A stretch of 64,000 nucleotides of DNA from Bigelowiella natans CCMP2755 (taxonomy: Eukaryota > Cercozoa > Chlorarachniophyceae). Positions 1 through 13,987 of the stretch are shown here, piece by piece. Where the stretch lies: assembly GCA_000320545.1 (NCBI GenBank), contig ADNK01001626.1:1-64000 (forward strand). The letters run 5' to 3'. The position numbers and the translations under genes are program-made. Positions within the stretch are counted from its first letter, which is position 1, and every line of letters starts with the position of its first letter. The notes beneath the pieces are model-generated. The model was not told where the DNA came from. It did not search any database and worked only from the letters and a program-made list of their open reading frames with translations.

Positions 1-1
<1 letters not shown>

Positions 2-37
<36 letters not shown>

Positions 38-38
38 C

Positions 39-79
<41 letters not shown>
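2..79. repeat. (CT)n then (TA)n microsatellites
   Basis: (CT)n at 2-34 and (TA)n at 41-79, in the 5'-most TOR intron. Confidence 0.95.
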
Positions 80-82
<3 letters not shown>

Positions 83-108
83 AATCATAACTATCCATCT
101 ACTTGTAG

Positions 109-529
109 GTTCGAAAGTCTCGTGAAAAGGATGAACAAAGACGATGAAGAAGAAGGGTCATCCTCCTCCTCCTCATCCTCCTCCTCCTCCTCTGCCACAC
201 GCTATTAATAATAAGAAGAAATAATAATCACAATTGTAATAATACGTTTTGGTAATAATGATGATGATGATGATAATAATAATCATCATCATCATCATCA
301 TCATATATATAATATTCACACATGATCATTACCGTTATGATGAAAAATAATGCCCTTTATCGTCACCCTATCCTCATTATTCACATACTCACCATCCTCT
401 TTAACTGCTCCTCCTCCTCCTCCTGCTTCTTCAGGTCCTTCTTCTGGGCACTGCATGCTGTTCATAAGAACGAATTTGATGAAGCAGCTAGATGCATTGA
501 GCGGTAGGGTTATATCCATGATAAACCAG

Positions 530-572
<43 letters not shown>

Positions 573-3361
573 CCATACGTGTTTTATGAGGTGTAGAAAC
601 TTGGTTTAGCTAGCTGTCAAATTATTATTCAAAGTGCCTAATGTTACTACGACTCCTATCAATTACTATACTACCAACCAACAACTTCTGCTTGCTGCTG
701 CTGCTACTTCTACTACTGTCAATACAGTGCGAGGAGAACACTAGACGTCGAGCTGCGGGCACTATTAGGAGAAGGCTACATTCGATCGTACCGTGTTATC
801 GTCAAAGTGCAGCAGCTTGCAGAACTAGAAGAGGTCATTTATTAGATCACAGTTTGTATGTATGTATGTATGTATGTATGTATTTATATATGTATGTATG
901 CCCCACCAAATATTAACGGGAAGATGCAGCTTTCTCCTGGTATTCTTGGTTATATTCTTCTTCCTTTTATTCTCTTGAATGACCTTCAATTTCCCTCCAC
1001 CTCTCCTCTCCCTCTGCCTCTCTTTCTCCCTCTCCCTCTCCTCTCTTCTCTCCTCTTCTCTCCCCCACACGGTCACACATGCAACTAGGTAATTGTCTAC
1101 AAAAAGGCTGCAATGGCCGGAAGGAACTTTGTCATAGGTACTACTACTAGTAGTAATAGAAGTAGTAGTAGTAGTAGTGTTGATTGACTGATTATCATAC
1201 TGATTCATTGATTGATTCTCGCCAGAGAATATTCAAAAAACATGGGCTAGGAGGCTGCAAGGTGTACAGAAGAAAGTACAAGTATGGCAGCATATTCTCT
1301 CCATCCGCCAGTTGGTAAGATCACCCTCATTGACTTGATAATAGTGGACGATCGGTGTTGGTATACACTGATCATCGTTCGATAACAACTACTATGTGTG
1401 AAAAGGTTATGTCACCTCGCGACGATATAGAAGTATGGAGCAGATTTGCCAATCTTTGCCGCAAATCAAAACGTTTGGAACTCTCTGCACGTGTTTTGAA
1501 GATGTTGCTAGGATATGATCCCCTGCGACTTGCCCTTCAACCAACGGTTAAGATGCAAATGAAAAAATAGGGGGGGTTGGGGGGGGGGAGAAGTCATCAT
1601 CCTTTTTGCTTCAACGTCAGATCTATACTTGCCTCCTCATGACTATGTATGTGTCTATGGATGGTATTATATGATTGATTCTTCCTCCTCCCTCTCTTTG
1701 TAGGTTCCTTTGCCTTTAGAGCACCCACAAGTGACGATGGTGTGTTTGACACACATTTGGAGTGCCGGCTACCACTCCCAGGCTATCCAAAGGCTATCAC
1801 AACTTCTCCAATCTCCTTTCTTCTTCCATCAACAACCACATATATCTATCACGGCAGCTACGGTTGCCGCTGCAACCCCCGGTGGACATGTTTCCTCTTC
1901 TTCTTCTTCTTCTTCTTCTTCTTCTTCTTCTATGGAAAATGGAAGTATAAGGCGATTACAATCAAGGTGTGTGAGAAGACGCAGTAGCAAGTGCAGTAAT
2001 CATCATCATCATCATCATCATCATCATATCCTAATCCTCTTTGTTACACCAGATGCCACTTGAAGAGGGGTCAGTGGGAGATGGAATACTTTGAAATCAA
2101 AACAAATTCTCCAACTGCCGCTGGTAGTTGCTGCTGCTGCTGCTTTTTATCAAAGCACGATGATGATTATCATAAGAGCTCACACTTACGACAGTATTTC
2201 CTCATTTCTCACTCGCTCTAAATGCACCAGGATCGGTTGATGATGACTACGACGAAGACGACGATGAGGACGACGATATGGTCTATGTTAATTCAGGTGC
2301 TGGTACTTCTACACTTCTAAGAACATAGCTAAACGCTTTTTATTCCATCATCATCATCATCACCATTTAATGGTTCCTATTTGTTATTTCTATTAAATTG
2401 TCACCTCGAGGGTAAATAGAGACTCTTCTATACGATGTTGTTCACAATGCTTTTCTGCTCATGATCATCATCATCATCATCATCGTCATCATCATATCAA
2501 GCTTCCTCTCTTCTCATCATCTCGTTATACCATCCATCATCCTTCACAAAGGAGGAGGAGGAAACACCAAAAGGACGAGTCGTACGCGGGGAAAGTTATA
2601 TGCAACGACAGTCTCTCGCGTCATTGACTCGTAAGCAGAGCAATTACCTCACACAAACATGCAAGGATGAATCAATAATAATCATACACGTCGCGATGCA
2701 ATCTTGATGGTTGTTGTTGTTGTTATTGTTTTTGTTGTCTGTTCTGCTAGCTACCAAATGGCGACGATATGTGATCCGAAGAATCAACGTGCTTGGCATG
2801 CATGGGCGCTTATGAATTACCAGGTTATTATTATTATCATTATCATTATTCTTATCATCATAGCTACGACGATGGTGATGGTGATAGCGGTGATGATGAC
2901 GATGACTTTCCAATTACTTGACTCAGTGTCCAAATGTGTTAGAATTCATTTCTTATCCATCACAGGTGATAGCTCATTATCAGAAGAATAATCGACCAGA
3001 TCTTGCTTCTGAGAGGGTGAGTACAGGCACAACCTCCACGCAATTCACCATCTATCTGCAGCATGCATCATCATAAGATGATAATTAAACATAGCAGTGT
3101 GTAAAAGAGATAGATGTCATCACCAAATGTAGTAATGATAACAATATTAATGATAATAATAATAATAATGATAGTAGTAATAATAATAATATATCTTATA
3201 TACTGTATGCAGGTGGTGCCAGCAATCCAGGGTTTCTTCACTTCGATTCAGCTGCAACGTATTAATAGAGAAAGAGAAGGGGGGGGGGGGGTTGTATTAT
3301 TCTTATGCGTGCCAATTGCGCGGTGTTCTTCTACGTTAAAGCGGGGTACTGCTTTCATCGT

Positions 3362-3397
<36 letters not shown>

Positions 3398-3823
3398 TAG
3401 TTAGCGTTATCTCCTGCGGCCGTGAGAACCAAACACCATCCACCACCATCAAAACCATCATCATCATCATTATGATAACTGAATAGGAAAAGGAAAGAGG
3501 CTTCAAGACATCTTGCGGCTGCTACATCTCTGGTAATTAATTCCTTCCACTAAGTCTATCAAACGCTAGTAGCGATGTTGGGCGAATAAACAATGTTTAG
3601 GTTTGAGCACGGCTCACAACCAGAAGTACAAAGGACGTTGGTCAACCGATTTGAGACTATTAGCATCGATGTATGGCTGGATGTTATTCCGCAACTGATT
3701 GCACGGATCCAAACAGCAAACTCTCAGAATAGAAAGTGAGAAAGAGAGGGAGAGGGAGGGGGGGGCAGGGGGGAAGAGGAAGAAGCTTGATATATACAAT
3801 CTCGTCATCATCAGATGCATCAC

Positions 3824-3856
<33 letters not shown>

Positions 3857-3979
3857 TTGTGTGTTGTCGTCGTCTTCTTCCTCCACTTCTTCTTCTTCTT
3901 CTTCTTCTTATTATTATTATTATTCGGTTGGTTCAAGACTCGTGCATGGATTGCTTGTGCGAATCGGAAAAGCGCACCC

Positions 3980-4028
<49 letters not shown>

Positions 4029-4035
4029 TCTACAA

Positions 4036-4073
<38 letters not shown>

Positions 4074-5896
4074 ATATATTAAAAATATGTGTTGCGTTGA
4101 TGATACTCGTTGATGGTAACAAATAGGCCCTTATCTACCCGCTTGCCGTTGCGTCCAAATCAACATCCATGCGCCGACGAAGAGCTGCAGAAAGTCCCTC
4201 ACCATAGAGCATCACATGATGATAACAATAATGATGATAATGGTGATGATGATGATCATGATCCTTATGATATTCGTCAATAGGAAATTCAAACCACACC
4301 CCCACACACACCACACCACACCACAACACAAACTGCACGCCTTTAGCTTTCCAAACAAATCCATTGCTCCCTACTGTACTGATCATTTCTAAGTTTCCTC
4401 TCCTCCTCCTCCTCCTCCTCCTCCTCCTCCTCCTCCTCTCCTTACTCTCTCGTTATTGCTACTACTACTACTACTACTATACACTGTCAGATATCTTTGA
4501 TAAGATGAGGCAGCATTATCCTGTGTTGGTCGATCAGTCGCTACTAGTATCGAGAGAACTTATTCGGGTTGCAATCCTTTGGCATGAGGTAGTATGCTAC
4601 TACTCACGACTCTTTCCTTGCTCTCTTTCGCATCTTTTATTTTCTGCTCTCTTTCTCACCCTCTTCCTCCTCCCCGCCATCTTCCTCTTCCTCTCAGTTG
4701 TGGCAAGAGGCCATTGATGAGGCGTCGAGGCTGTGGTTTGGAGAAAGAAACTTCCATGCAATGTAATTCCTCTACTCTGCCAACATTTATAATGTGTTCA
4801 TTGCATTGGCCATAGCTGTGTGTAGAAATCATATTCGGTTATATCTAAGGTGAGAATCGAACAATTGTTTACTAGGTACTACACGACGCTTTTACCGTTG
4901 CATAAGCGCCTTGCCCTTGGTTTGTGATACTAGTACCAGTAGTATCAAGTACCAATGTCGTCAATATTCCTTCATCTTTTCACCTATTCCTTTCTATGAT
5001 GATTGTCATGACCATCATCATCATCATCATCATCATCATCATTAGTACATGATCATATAAGATCGATCCATTTACATCTAATCATCATCAGGGCCCTCCA
5101 CCATACGAGAACAACGTTTCGTTTCGATGTTTGGGCAGTGCTTAGACATGGCGAATGAAAGGTAATAAGAGAATGATCATCATGATCACGATGATGCGTA
5201 ATCGTTGGTAGTAGCCATTTCCTCATTCATCACCATCGTCATTATTATCACCATCGTCATCATCATCATCATCATCATCATCATCGCTATTACATCTCTC
5301 CTCGTTGTCGTAGGTGTCGGATGTATGCGGTGCATCAAAGGCAAGATGACATAGATCGTGCTTGGGACTACTACATAACGGTATTCAAAAAAATCTCCAA
5401 AGAGGTACTCATGAGTAGCTTGCTTGCTTCCTTCATTTCACATTATCGTCGTCATCATCATCATCATCATCATCGTCATCAATAGATCATCCTTTGATAA
5501 CAACTAACAATTCAGTTGCAGAAGATGAGGGAATTACAGCTACGTGAGGTGTCCCCAAAGCTTCTCTCGGCGAAAAACATGGTAGTAATAATCTTATTAT
5601 AGCCGTTGTGAGTGAGAAAAGGCCAGGGTGATGATGATAATAATGATGATGATGATGATATGGAACGATGTGATGAGTGCATTACTATTTGTGTGATAAT
5701 CGTGTAGGTGCTGGCGGTGCCTGGGACCTACGAGGTGGGGAGACAAGTTGTCAGGATATCACGTTTTGTGTCCACGCTCAAGGTTATAGACTCAAAGCAG
5801 CATCCAAGGAAGCTCAAGGTATGAGTAGGAGGAAGAGGAAGAGGAGAAGTAGCACTTGAAAGAGAAGGAAGAGGGTGAAGGAGAGTAATAAAGATA

Positions 5897-5938
<42 letters not shown>

Positions 5939-6232
5939 TGAGTAGTATCCTTGATCGTTCTTCTGCTTGCTTTGGTTGACATGATGATACGACCTGAATC
6001 GTGTGGCAAAAACCTTAGGTCAAAGGATCGGATGGGAAGTTGTATTCATTTCTGCTCAAAGGTGTGTTTGCGTTACTACTTCATCATCGTCTTTTATGTA
6101 CGTGTGTGTGTGTGTGTGTTGTTCTTCCCATTACATCGACATTCTTTATTTGCTATAATCATTATAATACTACTAACTACCACTGCGCCTACGTATCTTA
6201 GGACATGAGGACCTTCGTCAAGATGAGAGGGT

Positions 6233-6271
<39 letters not shown>

Positions 6272-6400
6272 AACCCACCTGATGCATGCACATAATGCCC
6301 AATCAGACGACATCGATTTAGCCAGCAGTAAATTTTGACTTTCGTCTTCCTTTTCCCTGCTCTCCCCCTCCTGGTTCTCTCTTGATTTACCCTTTCTGCG

Positions 6401-6448
<48 letters not shown>

Positions 6449-7034
6449 GTCTGTCTCTGTCTCTCTGTCTGTCTCTGTCTCTCTAGGTGATGCAGCTCTT
6501 TGGACTTGTGAATTCCTTCCTCGCTCAAGATCGAGAAACAGGACATCGAGATTTGAGTCAGTAGTGCTAGTAGAAGTAGCATTTCCTTTCTTATATGGCT
6601 ATCTCTGCCCTCAATCACAGTATCATATCACCTGCGGAGAGCAGCAGCAGCATTGTCTCGAAGAACAAATACAGGCAGCAATATAATGATTAGCAGTATT
6701 GATGAGATGTATTTCTTGTTGTTGTTGTTGTTGTTGAAGGTATTCGGCGGTATGCTGTGATTCCGTTGTCGGTGCAGTCTGGATTGATAGAATGGGTGCC
6801 TCACTGCGACACGGTACTACTCTACCACTACTAATACTACTACTACTACTATTAACGAAGATGGCGTTGTATCATAATAATGTCTGTAATTTGATACATA
6901 TGAATATATACACTGTGTCACCTATTGCGTACAGGTGCATCTACTGGTAAAGGAGTATAGAGACCGAGAAAAGATATTGCTTAACATCGAGCAGGTAATG
7001 ATGATAATAACGTATTCATTCCTAACAATTGTTA

Positions 7035-7074
<40 letters not shown>

Positions 7075-7231
7075 TTTTCTTTCACGTGCTGGTGCTTGCT
7101 TCCACTATTTTTTTATTACTGTAATGATTTCCATTCGTTCTTGTATGAATAAACAGCGGATTATGGTTCAAATGGCCCCCGACTACCAAACACTGTCTCT
7201 AATCCAGAAAGTTGAGGTTGCTTGTGATATA

Positions 7232-7265
<34 letters not shown>

Positions 7266-7652
7266 ATGATGATGATGATGATAACGATGAAAATCATTAT
7301 CATCATCAAATTCGAGTCATAGAGCCCAACGTCATTTACGCGATGATATTCTATAGGTATTCCAACGTGCACTTGCCGACACCACAGGTACTACTATTTA
7401 GATGCTTTTCACCAACTAGAAATTGGGGAGGGGGGGGGGGGGGGGGGGATCGATTGGCGGAAGCTTTATGATTGTTTGTTTCTCCTCTCTAGGCGAGGAT
7501 CTATCGAAGATATTTCGGCTACAAAGCAATAGCGCTGAGGCATGGCTTGCAAGGAGGTGTAGTAGTAGTAGTAGTAGTTGTTGTTGTTGTTGTTGTCAGC
7601 GTGCTTGCCATGAGAAAGGAATAGAAGAAGAAAAGAAGAAGAGAAAGTACTA

Positions 7653-7732
<80 letters not shown>

Positions 7733-7853
7733 TGTGTGTGCGAGACAGGGAGGGCGAATACTTAATTGATGCATCATGTTTTCTTCCTCCCTCCCTCCCT
7801 CTCCTCTCCCCTTTGTTTTCTAATTTTCTGCCCGCTCCTTGTCATCGTATCAG

Positions 7854-7886
<33 letters not shown>

Positions 7887-9753
7887 TATCACACATTGCT
7901 ACTACTACTATTAATAATGATAATGCTGAATGATAATTCTTGTACAAGATCGACTTACACACGCTCTTTGGCTGTTATGAGCATGGTGGGCTATATTCTC
8001 GGATTGGGAGATAGGTGAGTGCGACGATGATGATGGTGATGATGATGACGATGATGATGATAATGATGATGGTTGATGGTGGTGATTATGATGACCTTCT
8101 CTACTATTATCATCATCGTTATAATGACGAACAATGTGACAATTTGTCAATGTTGTTCATTTATCAATCCCTGCACTCTAGGCATCCTTGCAATCTGATG
8201 ATAAGCCGACGGTCTGGCAAGATTGTACACATTGATTTTGGAGATTGCTTCGAGGTTTGTTATTGTTGTTGTTGTTGTTGTTTAACGTCTGTGTAACTGT
8301 GTGAGATCCCATTGCTTTCCAACGTTATTTCTTCACCTTCCGCCTCCTCGTTGCACCTACTACCAATCATCCGCAACGAATTACTACTAAGAACTAATGT
8401 GGGTATTTCATCACTGTTTCAGGTGGCAATGCATCGTGAGAAGTTTCCGGAGAAAATCCCTTTTCGATTGACACGCATGTTGGTGAAAGCTATGGAAGTG
8501 TGCGGCATTGAAGGTCAATATTACAATTACAGTAGTGTGGGGTGGTAGATGATAGATGGTGGTAGGCTGCGTTCTGCAGCTTCAAAAGCGTGAAACTGCT
8601 CTTCCATGCTACATATGAATTGCATGCACGAGTAGGATGACTACATGTGATGATCATGATCTCGTTGTTGTTAGGTATATTCAGGTTTACATCCGAGGCA
8701 GTAATGCGGGTAGGCTCAAATCGAAAGATGTTGATAATGATGACGATGACGATGATGATGATGACGATGATGATGACTCAGGTACTGCGAGCCAACAAGG
8801 AAAGCGTTATGGCTGTATTAGAGGCGTTCGTATACGATCCCCTTATCAATTGGAGACTGCTGGACCGGAGAAAATCAAGGAGAGGGAAGGTTTGCTGCTT
8901 CTAGTATTGATGATGATGATGATGATGATGATGGTGATGATGACGATGACCGTGACGTCGTGATAATGGCTGGCAAACATCTGAATGAAATTCTTTGTTA
9001 CATCTGTTGTGTTTGTTTGTTTTTCCTTGATCACCGTAGACCGGGTCGTCAGCAGGAGAAGGCGATTCCGATGAATCTAATAGCTCAGAAACCGAGGACG
9101 ACGAAGATGAAGGGGACCATAAAGAAGAAGGGAGAGTAGGGAAAACAACAACCACGTCTCCACAGGTATGCTTCATCGTTGAACATAGACTTGCGTTGTT
9201 GTGAAGCTTAATTCCTCTCAGAGCAAACATCGTGGAGGAGGAGGAGGAGGAGGAAAAGGCAAAGGCTGGAAGGCACCGCCCAAGAAGAAAGATGATCGAA
9301 AGCAGCGACGGAATACACCAGGGTTATTAAAGCCTGAGCTGGATGATAATCTTGCGCGAGGTTGGTTATCCACTAATTCTATATTCATTGACAAATGATG
9401 TAAGAACGACGAAACAATGCTGCTACTTTTACACCCTGCCCCATCATCATCGCCCTCGTCCTCGTCCCCGTTATTTTGACGATAGAAAAAATCTTTTTTT
9501 TGCTCACGTTTGATGCTGATTAAATATAGGTTCCATTGTCAGAGCTATGATAGGGCTCAACGAACGTCGCTCATTAAATAAACAAGCACTGAGCGTTCTC
9601 AGCCGGGTCGAGAATAAACTGACCGGGAGAGATTTTGCTATGTCCGGTCACACGATACTGGATGTGAGGACGCAAGTACAGAAGTTAATCGTGCAAGCGA
9701 CCTCAAACAAGAACCTGTGTCAGTGCTACATCGGATGGTGTCCATTTTGGTGA
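109..9753 (+). CDS. TOR: Target of rapamycin (TOR) kinase, C-terminal half, 5' partial
   Basis: Serine/threonine kinase of the PIKK family, the catalytic subunit of TORC1/TORC2 controlling growth. Spliced exons follow the order of mTOR: FAT repeats (for example LLGYDP, 1406-1546; EHPQVT from 1704; AWHAWALMN near 2790), the FRB domain (4491-4588 and 4698-4762, with [11 protein letters not shown] and [11 protein letters not shown]), the kinase, then FATC. Kinase-FATC exons read as 5708-5818, 6019-6061, 6202-6230, 6487-6556, 6740-6813, 6935-6994, 7157-7216, 7357-7387, 7493-7556, 7949-8014, 8182-8254, 8423-8513, 8675-8709, 8782-8889, 9040-9165, 9222-9360 and 9530-9753. The catalytic loop GLGDRHPCNL and metal-binding HIDFGD are intact, and the protein ends [11 protein letters not shown] like mTOR. 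Upstream exons read well at 435-503, 728-833, 1089-1137 and 1226-1314; the exon near 109 is less certain. HEAT repeats and the start lie outside the window. The kinase-FATC linker carries an acidic and then Gly/Lys-rich insert. Identity is very secure; some FAT exon edges are not. Confidence 0.95.
536..569. repeat. (CA)n microsatellite
   Basis: Uninterrupted CA repeat in a TOR intron. Confidence 0.95.
3985..4068. repeat. (TC)n-(TG)n composite microsatellite
   Basis: (TC)n at 3985-4024 and (TG)n at 4039-4068, in a TOR intron. Confidence 0.95.
4401..4438. repeat. (TCC)n microsatellite
   Basis: Pyrimidine-only triplet repeat about 50 bases upstream of the FRB exon acceptor at 4490. Confidence 0.95.
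5899..5935. repeat. (GT)n microsatellite
   Basis: Pure GT repeat in the intron between TOR exons 5708-5818 and 6019-6061. Confidence 0.95.
6407..6486. repeat. (TC)n tract abutting a splice acceptor
   Basis: TC/TG-rich tract running directly into the CTCTAG acceptor of the TOR exon starting at 6487; it appears to serve as the polypyrimidine tract. Confidence 0.9.
7657..7740. repeat. (TC)n-(TG)n composite microsatellite
   Basis: TC repeats followed directly by TG repeats in a TOR intron. Confidence 0.95.
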
Positions 9754-10822
9754 GAAATATTATCACAGTGCAGTAATGCGGATGAGCTTGATATATGCAG
9801 TGTTCAATCGCAATTTGTTTATTTATTTGTGGTCGTAGAAACTGCACCTAACTTTGATGAAATGATGAAGATAAGTCACTTTAGAATGATCAGTCAAACC
9901 TAATGACATAGCAGTAACCACATTAATTACAGTAAAGGCTAATGGAGTCGGTGTGCTAGTATCTTAGTCTCTACTAAGTCAGCGGAGATCCACACGTATG
10001 ACTCTTTGCAGTTTGTGCAAATTTCGTACAAATTGATTTTGCACACAGCTGCTGACAAAAACTATGTCGTCGTTTACCCATGCCTCCATGCTAGCATGCA
10101 CATTGCATGCTTGTAACGCAAGTGAGCATCATTGTGAACGACAATCAAAGTGCTGCGCACAAACAATGTCAACGAAAGCAATGTCATGTTCATGCACATG
10201 AGCGATGTCACTGCTTTGCGTTGACGCTAGGACGGCGAGCAGCTGCACGTTCGCAACGCGCTTGTTCATGCGTGCGGCTCTCGCGCACTCTATCTGGCAC
10301 TAGCTGGTGTTCGTCATGCACATGCATGCAATTTTCCGCATCGTGCATGCATGGAGGCATGCACATGACTACCTGTGAGCTTGCTTGCGTCTGCCACAAA
10401 AACGAACAATGCTTCCCCGATGAGATGTCCATCTCGATCCACGATGCATGCCATGGAGGCAGTGGACATCACTGGATCAATGGACAGCGCCCCAGCTAGC
10501 CAGCACAGCCGCACGTGAGTGTAGTGGTGCGATGCGTCATCGCTCCAGCTAGATGTGTACAAGTGTGCTAGTGTGCAATTTCGGCTGCCACAGCTAGTGC
10601 ATGTACACAAGGTAAAGTGTGTTTGTGTGTTTGCATCTGTGCACACATTGTGCACTTTTTGTGATTCCTTAATGTATTAGTTCCCAAAGCTTAATTGAAG
10701 TACTTTGGCCAAATCCTTACGGCAACATGTACATGACTGATGGCAAAGCACGTATCACGGCATTTTCGATTATTATCCGTGCATGCTTTAGCTCGATCCC
10801 AATAACTACTTAACTAAAATTA
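9754..10822. other. Convergent spacer between TOR and CC2D2A, palindrome-rich
   Basis: No gene seen. From about 10066 to 10810 the sequence is crowded with CATG, GCATGC and CTAG words; I count at least six GCATGC within about 500 bases, where chance would give far fewer than one. Both flanking genes end here. Open frames in this stretch are incidental. Confidence 0.6.
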
Positions 10823-12427
10823 CTATCGGCCTATCGGTAGCGTAGCTATGTACACCCAGCATGACCCGATTTGATTTGGATATGCATGGATGTAGACTGC
10901 CAAGGCAAAACGGTTGCTCCCTCCACGATCGTGCAATCGAGTCTCACGAATTTTCTTTACTATTGGATTTTCCTCCGAGTCCTCGGTGTACTTTCTGTGC
11001 GGGCAGTCTTTGAACCTAAGCGGGAAGCCAAGTATTCCCGGGTATATTTGCTTCATGCGAGAGAGGCCTTTCGTTTCTTGGATCACATGCTTTTGTCCGT
11101 GCATTTGAGCCGCAACGGCTGCCTCTTCCATGCCTCGTAGGTTCTCTCGTAGTACCCCCGCAACACCTGGTTAGTTCAATACGACGAGTTCTCAAAAAAA
11201 CATTTCAAATCGGTGATTTTGGATAATGTAGGATACATATGAAACTGTTGTTGATATTTGGTGGTAGCAGTAGTTGTATCACTAATCATCAACTGAGATC
11301 CTAGAGGTCAGTCAGTCAGCACCCACCATAATCCCATGTCGTAGGCGCGGACCTCCATTTCTCAAACCGCTGCTCGATGATGCGCTCTATCTCCGCCGCC
11401 CGGGACTCGAAATAGCGTTCATTGACGTAGGTGTAGGAGATGGGGCTCTGCACGCACGTCGTGTGGCTTTCGTAGCGTGATTGCCTCCTGAAACGGTTAA
11501 ATAGAGGCATCCAATTCGTGGTGTTTCTGAGATCGAATTCGTTCAGCCAAGGCTGCTCCTGTTGCTGTATATTGGCCCAAATGTTGGATGCGTCAAAAAT
11601 CGAGTCTATTGATGTGAGAGGGAGCATTGCATGGTCACGATAGATGTCATATCTGCAACCATTCGTTGGGTTGTACAGGAGAACCTGGGAAGAAGAAGAA
11701 AATGAAGAAGAAAAAGAAGATAAATAATTGAGTATGTTGATGTTCTCTAATCCTATGATTGAAGCTGTGTCATCATTTATCAGCTGCTTTCTCTCTGCAG
11801 TGATATTGCATATCACGTGGTAGATGAGGAAGGAAACGATGGACGACATGTTGTTGAGGCTGTACTATCACCACCGTTATTATTATCATCACCATTATCA
11901 TTGTTGTTACCCTGCGTTTGTGGCCTCCAGTGGATGCTGCCGTTGCTGCCGCTCCTACACTCGGCCCAATGCGAACTACCCAATATTCAGCCATTCTAGT
12001 CACGTTTCTCACTGAGCAAACAAACGAATGCCAGCGATTTGGATCTAAGTCATCGTTATCAAATGATGGTGCTTGCGGTCCTCCTCCATCTTCATCGTTG
12101 TCCATTCTCGTCGTTCCCCTTCTCGTCATTGCTGCCCTCGTAGAGTTTTCCCTATACTTGAAGTAGTTGCAAAGGAGAAGAGCGTGCTCCTCATCGTCCC
12201 CCCATCCCAGTGTTAGGAACTCGTCAGCTGTGCACCAATAATCAACAGCACGGTCTTTCCCAGCTTGCCAGTTGTCAGAGTAATATCTTGGAGAGGAAGA
12301 GAGGGGGGAAGGAGAGTGCAAAAAACAGTCGTCTTATAAGAGTTAATCATTACATTTGTGGTATTATTAAATTTGCCTTTTTTGTCGTATCTTGGGTGTT
12401 TAGATAGTGTATCATAAAGATTGGCTG

Positions 12428-12463
<36 letters not shown>

Positions 12464-12757
12464 TATCGTCGTCGTCGCTGTCTTCTGTCTTCGTATTCTC
12501 TTACGGAATCGAGGCGACAAATCTGATGAAGTGGTTGGGCTCCTCCAGGCCTCTAGGAGGAGGCAATGGTCGTATATACCGACAGCATAGAATCGGTTCT
12601 CCTTTAACATTGGACACCAAGCTGCATACGTGCCGACGTTTTTCTCTGCCCGCAGCCTTTCTTGCTCGTCGTATGAACAACCGACAGTAGCGGTGAAATT
12701 GAGACTCCTCCCACCATTCTTCGGGGGGATCGCTAGCTGTTTGCCCAGGATGGAATC

Positions 12758-12831
<74 letters not shown>

Positions 12832-13956
12832 GCAAACACAATCGAATACATAATGATCACGTGGTACATGCAATGCGAAGATCATCACCATCCTTTTCCG
12901 TGAAAACCTTCTTCTGGTAATCTTCATAAACACACATACACGCACACACACACATACAAATACAGTCGCTGCATACCAGGAGGCAACGGTAATGGGGGAT
13001 CTAACGTGACGTACACCCATAAACGCGTTGGAGCTCTAGGGTTTTTGACTCTGTAACCGAGAGATTGTAGTGGTACTGTCGCCGTTAGTGGTGCGTAGAC
13101 AGGACGACATAAATATACAGCTGAGAATGGAAGCTCCAATGACCCAAGCCATTCTTCTTGCCAAATTTGTGTTACCTTTTATTGATATTGCGTGCCATGT
13201 GTTAGTGATGGATATTGTGATGATGATGATGATGATGATGATGATAAAAGTTGTGGGTGGCCTTGCTCATGCATCTTGTGTGTAATATATTGTGTGAGTG
13301 TAGTGTCTCGAATCATTATAAATGGCAATAATACGACCGAATGCTCATGTGATCCTCCTCCTTTTCTCAAGGGGGTATAACTGCTATTCCTCCTCTGTGC
13401 TGCGGTAGAGACGGTCTTCACTTTGCGATCGTAGATGTTGAAATGAATAGAATCTGAAATCTTTAGCATCTCTACGGGTGAATATCCAAAGTCCTCGCTG
13501 TCTTTCTCTAGCGGCAACTCAAGCAATTCGTTCCACGATGGATTCGCACCCGATAAAGTGGATGTACGGCGGCGTTTTCCCTTGAAGCTCACCTCGATCC
13601 AGACTGAGTTGGCTTTGTGGTCGTCGTCGTCATCGTGGCCAAGGCCTTTGACAGGGATGTTTTGACCTCGGATGATCTGCACCATGATGCGGCATGTACG
13701 AGGATTTGCAACGGGGTCAAGAACGTTTCGCACGGGTCGCAGCAGCCGACGTGCCTGGAACATCCAGGACAGAAATCGAGTGGACATAATCTCCATCCCC
13801 AAACTCAGTATCCATGGCATACGCTCACGGACAACGTCACCAGCGTCTTCAATCTATGGTTGTGTGTTGGGCACGCGGAAGCAGGAACGAGGAGGGGGAG
13901 GAGACGAAGAAGAAGTCGGTTACATCATCAAGTATAAACGATATTATCATTTCCCT

Positions 13957-13987
<31 letters not shown>

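Noticed and set aside
3815-3856. Poly-His, poly-Asp, poly-Ser and poly-Met open frames at many sites (for example 3815, 8750, 50130)
   Set aside because: These are translations of ATG/ATC/TCC microsatellites lying in introns of the real genes, open in several frames at once.
10107-10655. Overlapping open frames on both strands in the TOR-CC2D2A spacer
   Set aside because: Cys/His-rich products of the CATG/GCATGC palindrome vocabulary; both strands are open because the words are self-complementary.
9754-10822. Palindrome-rich spacers as an intact transposon
   Set aside because: No transposase or reverse-transcriptase reading, no terminal inverted repeats or target duplications that I could see.
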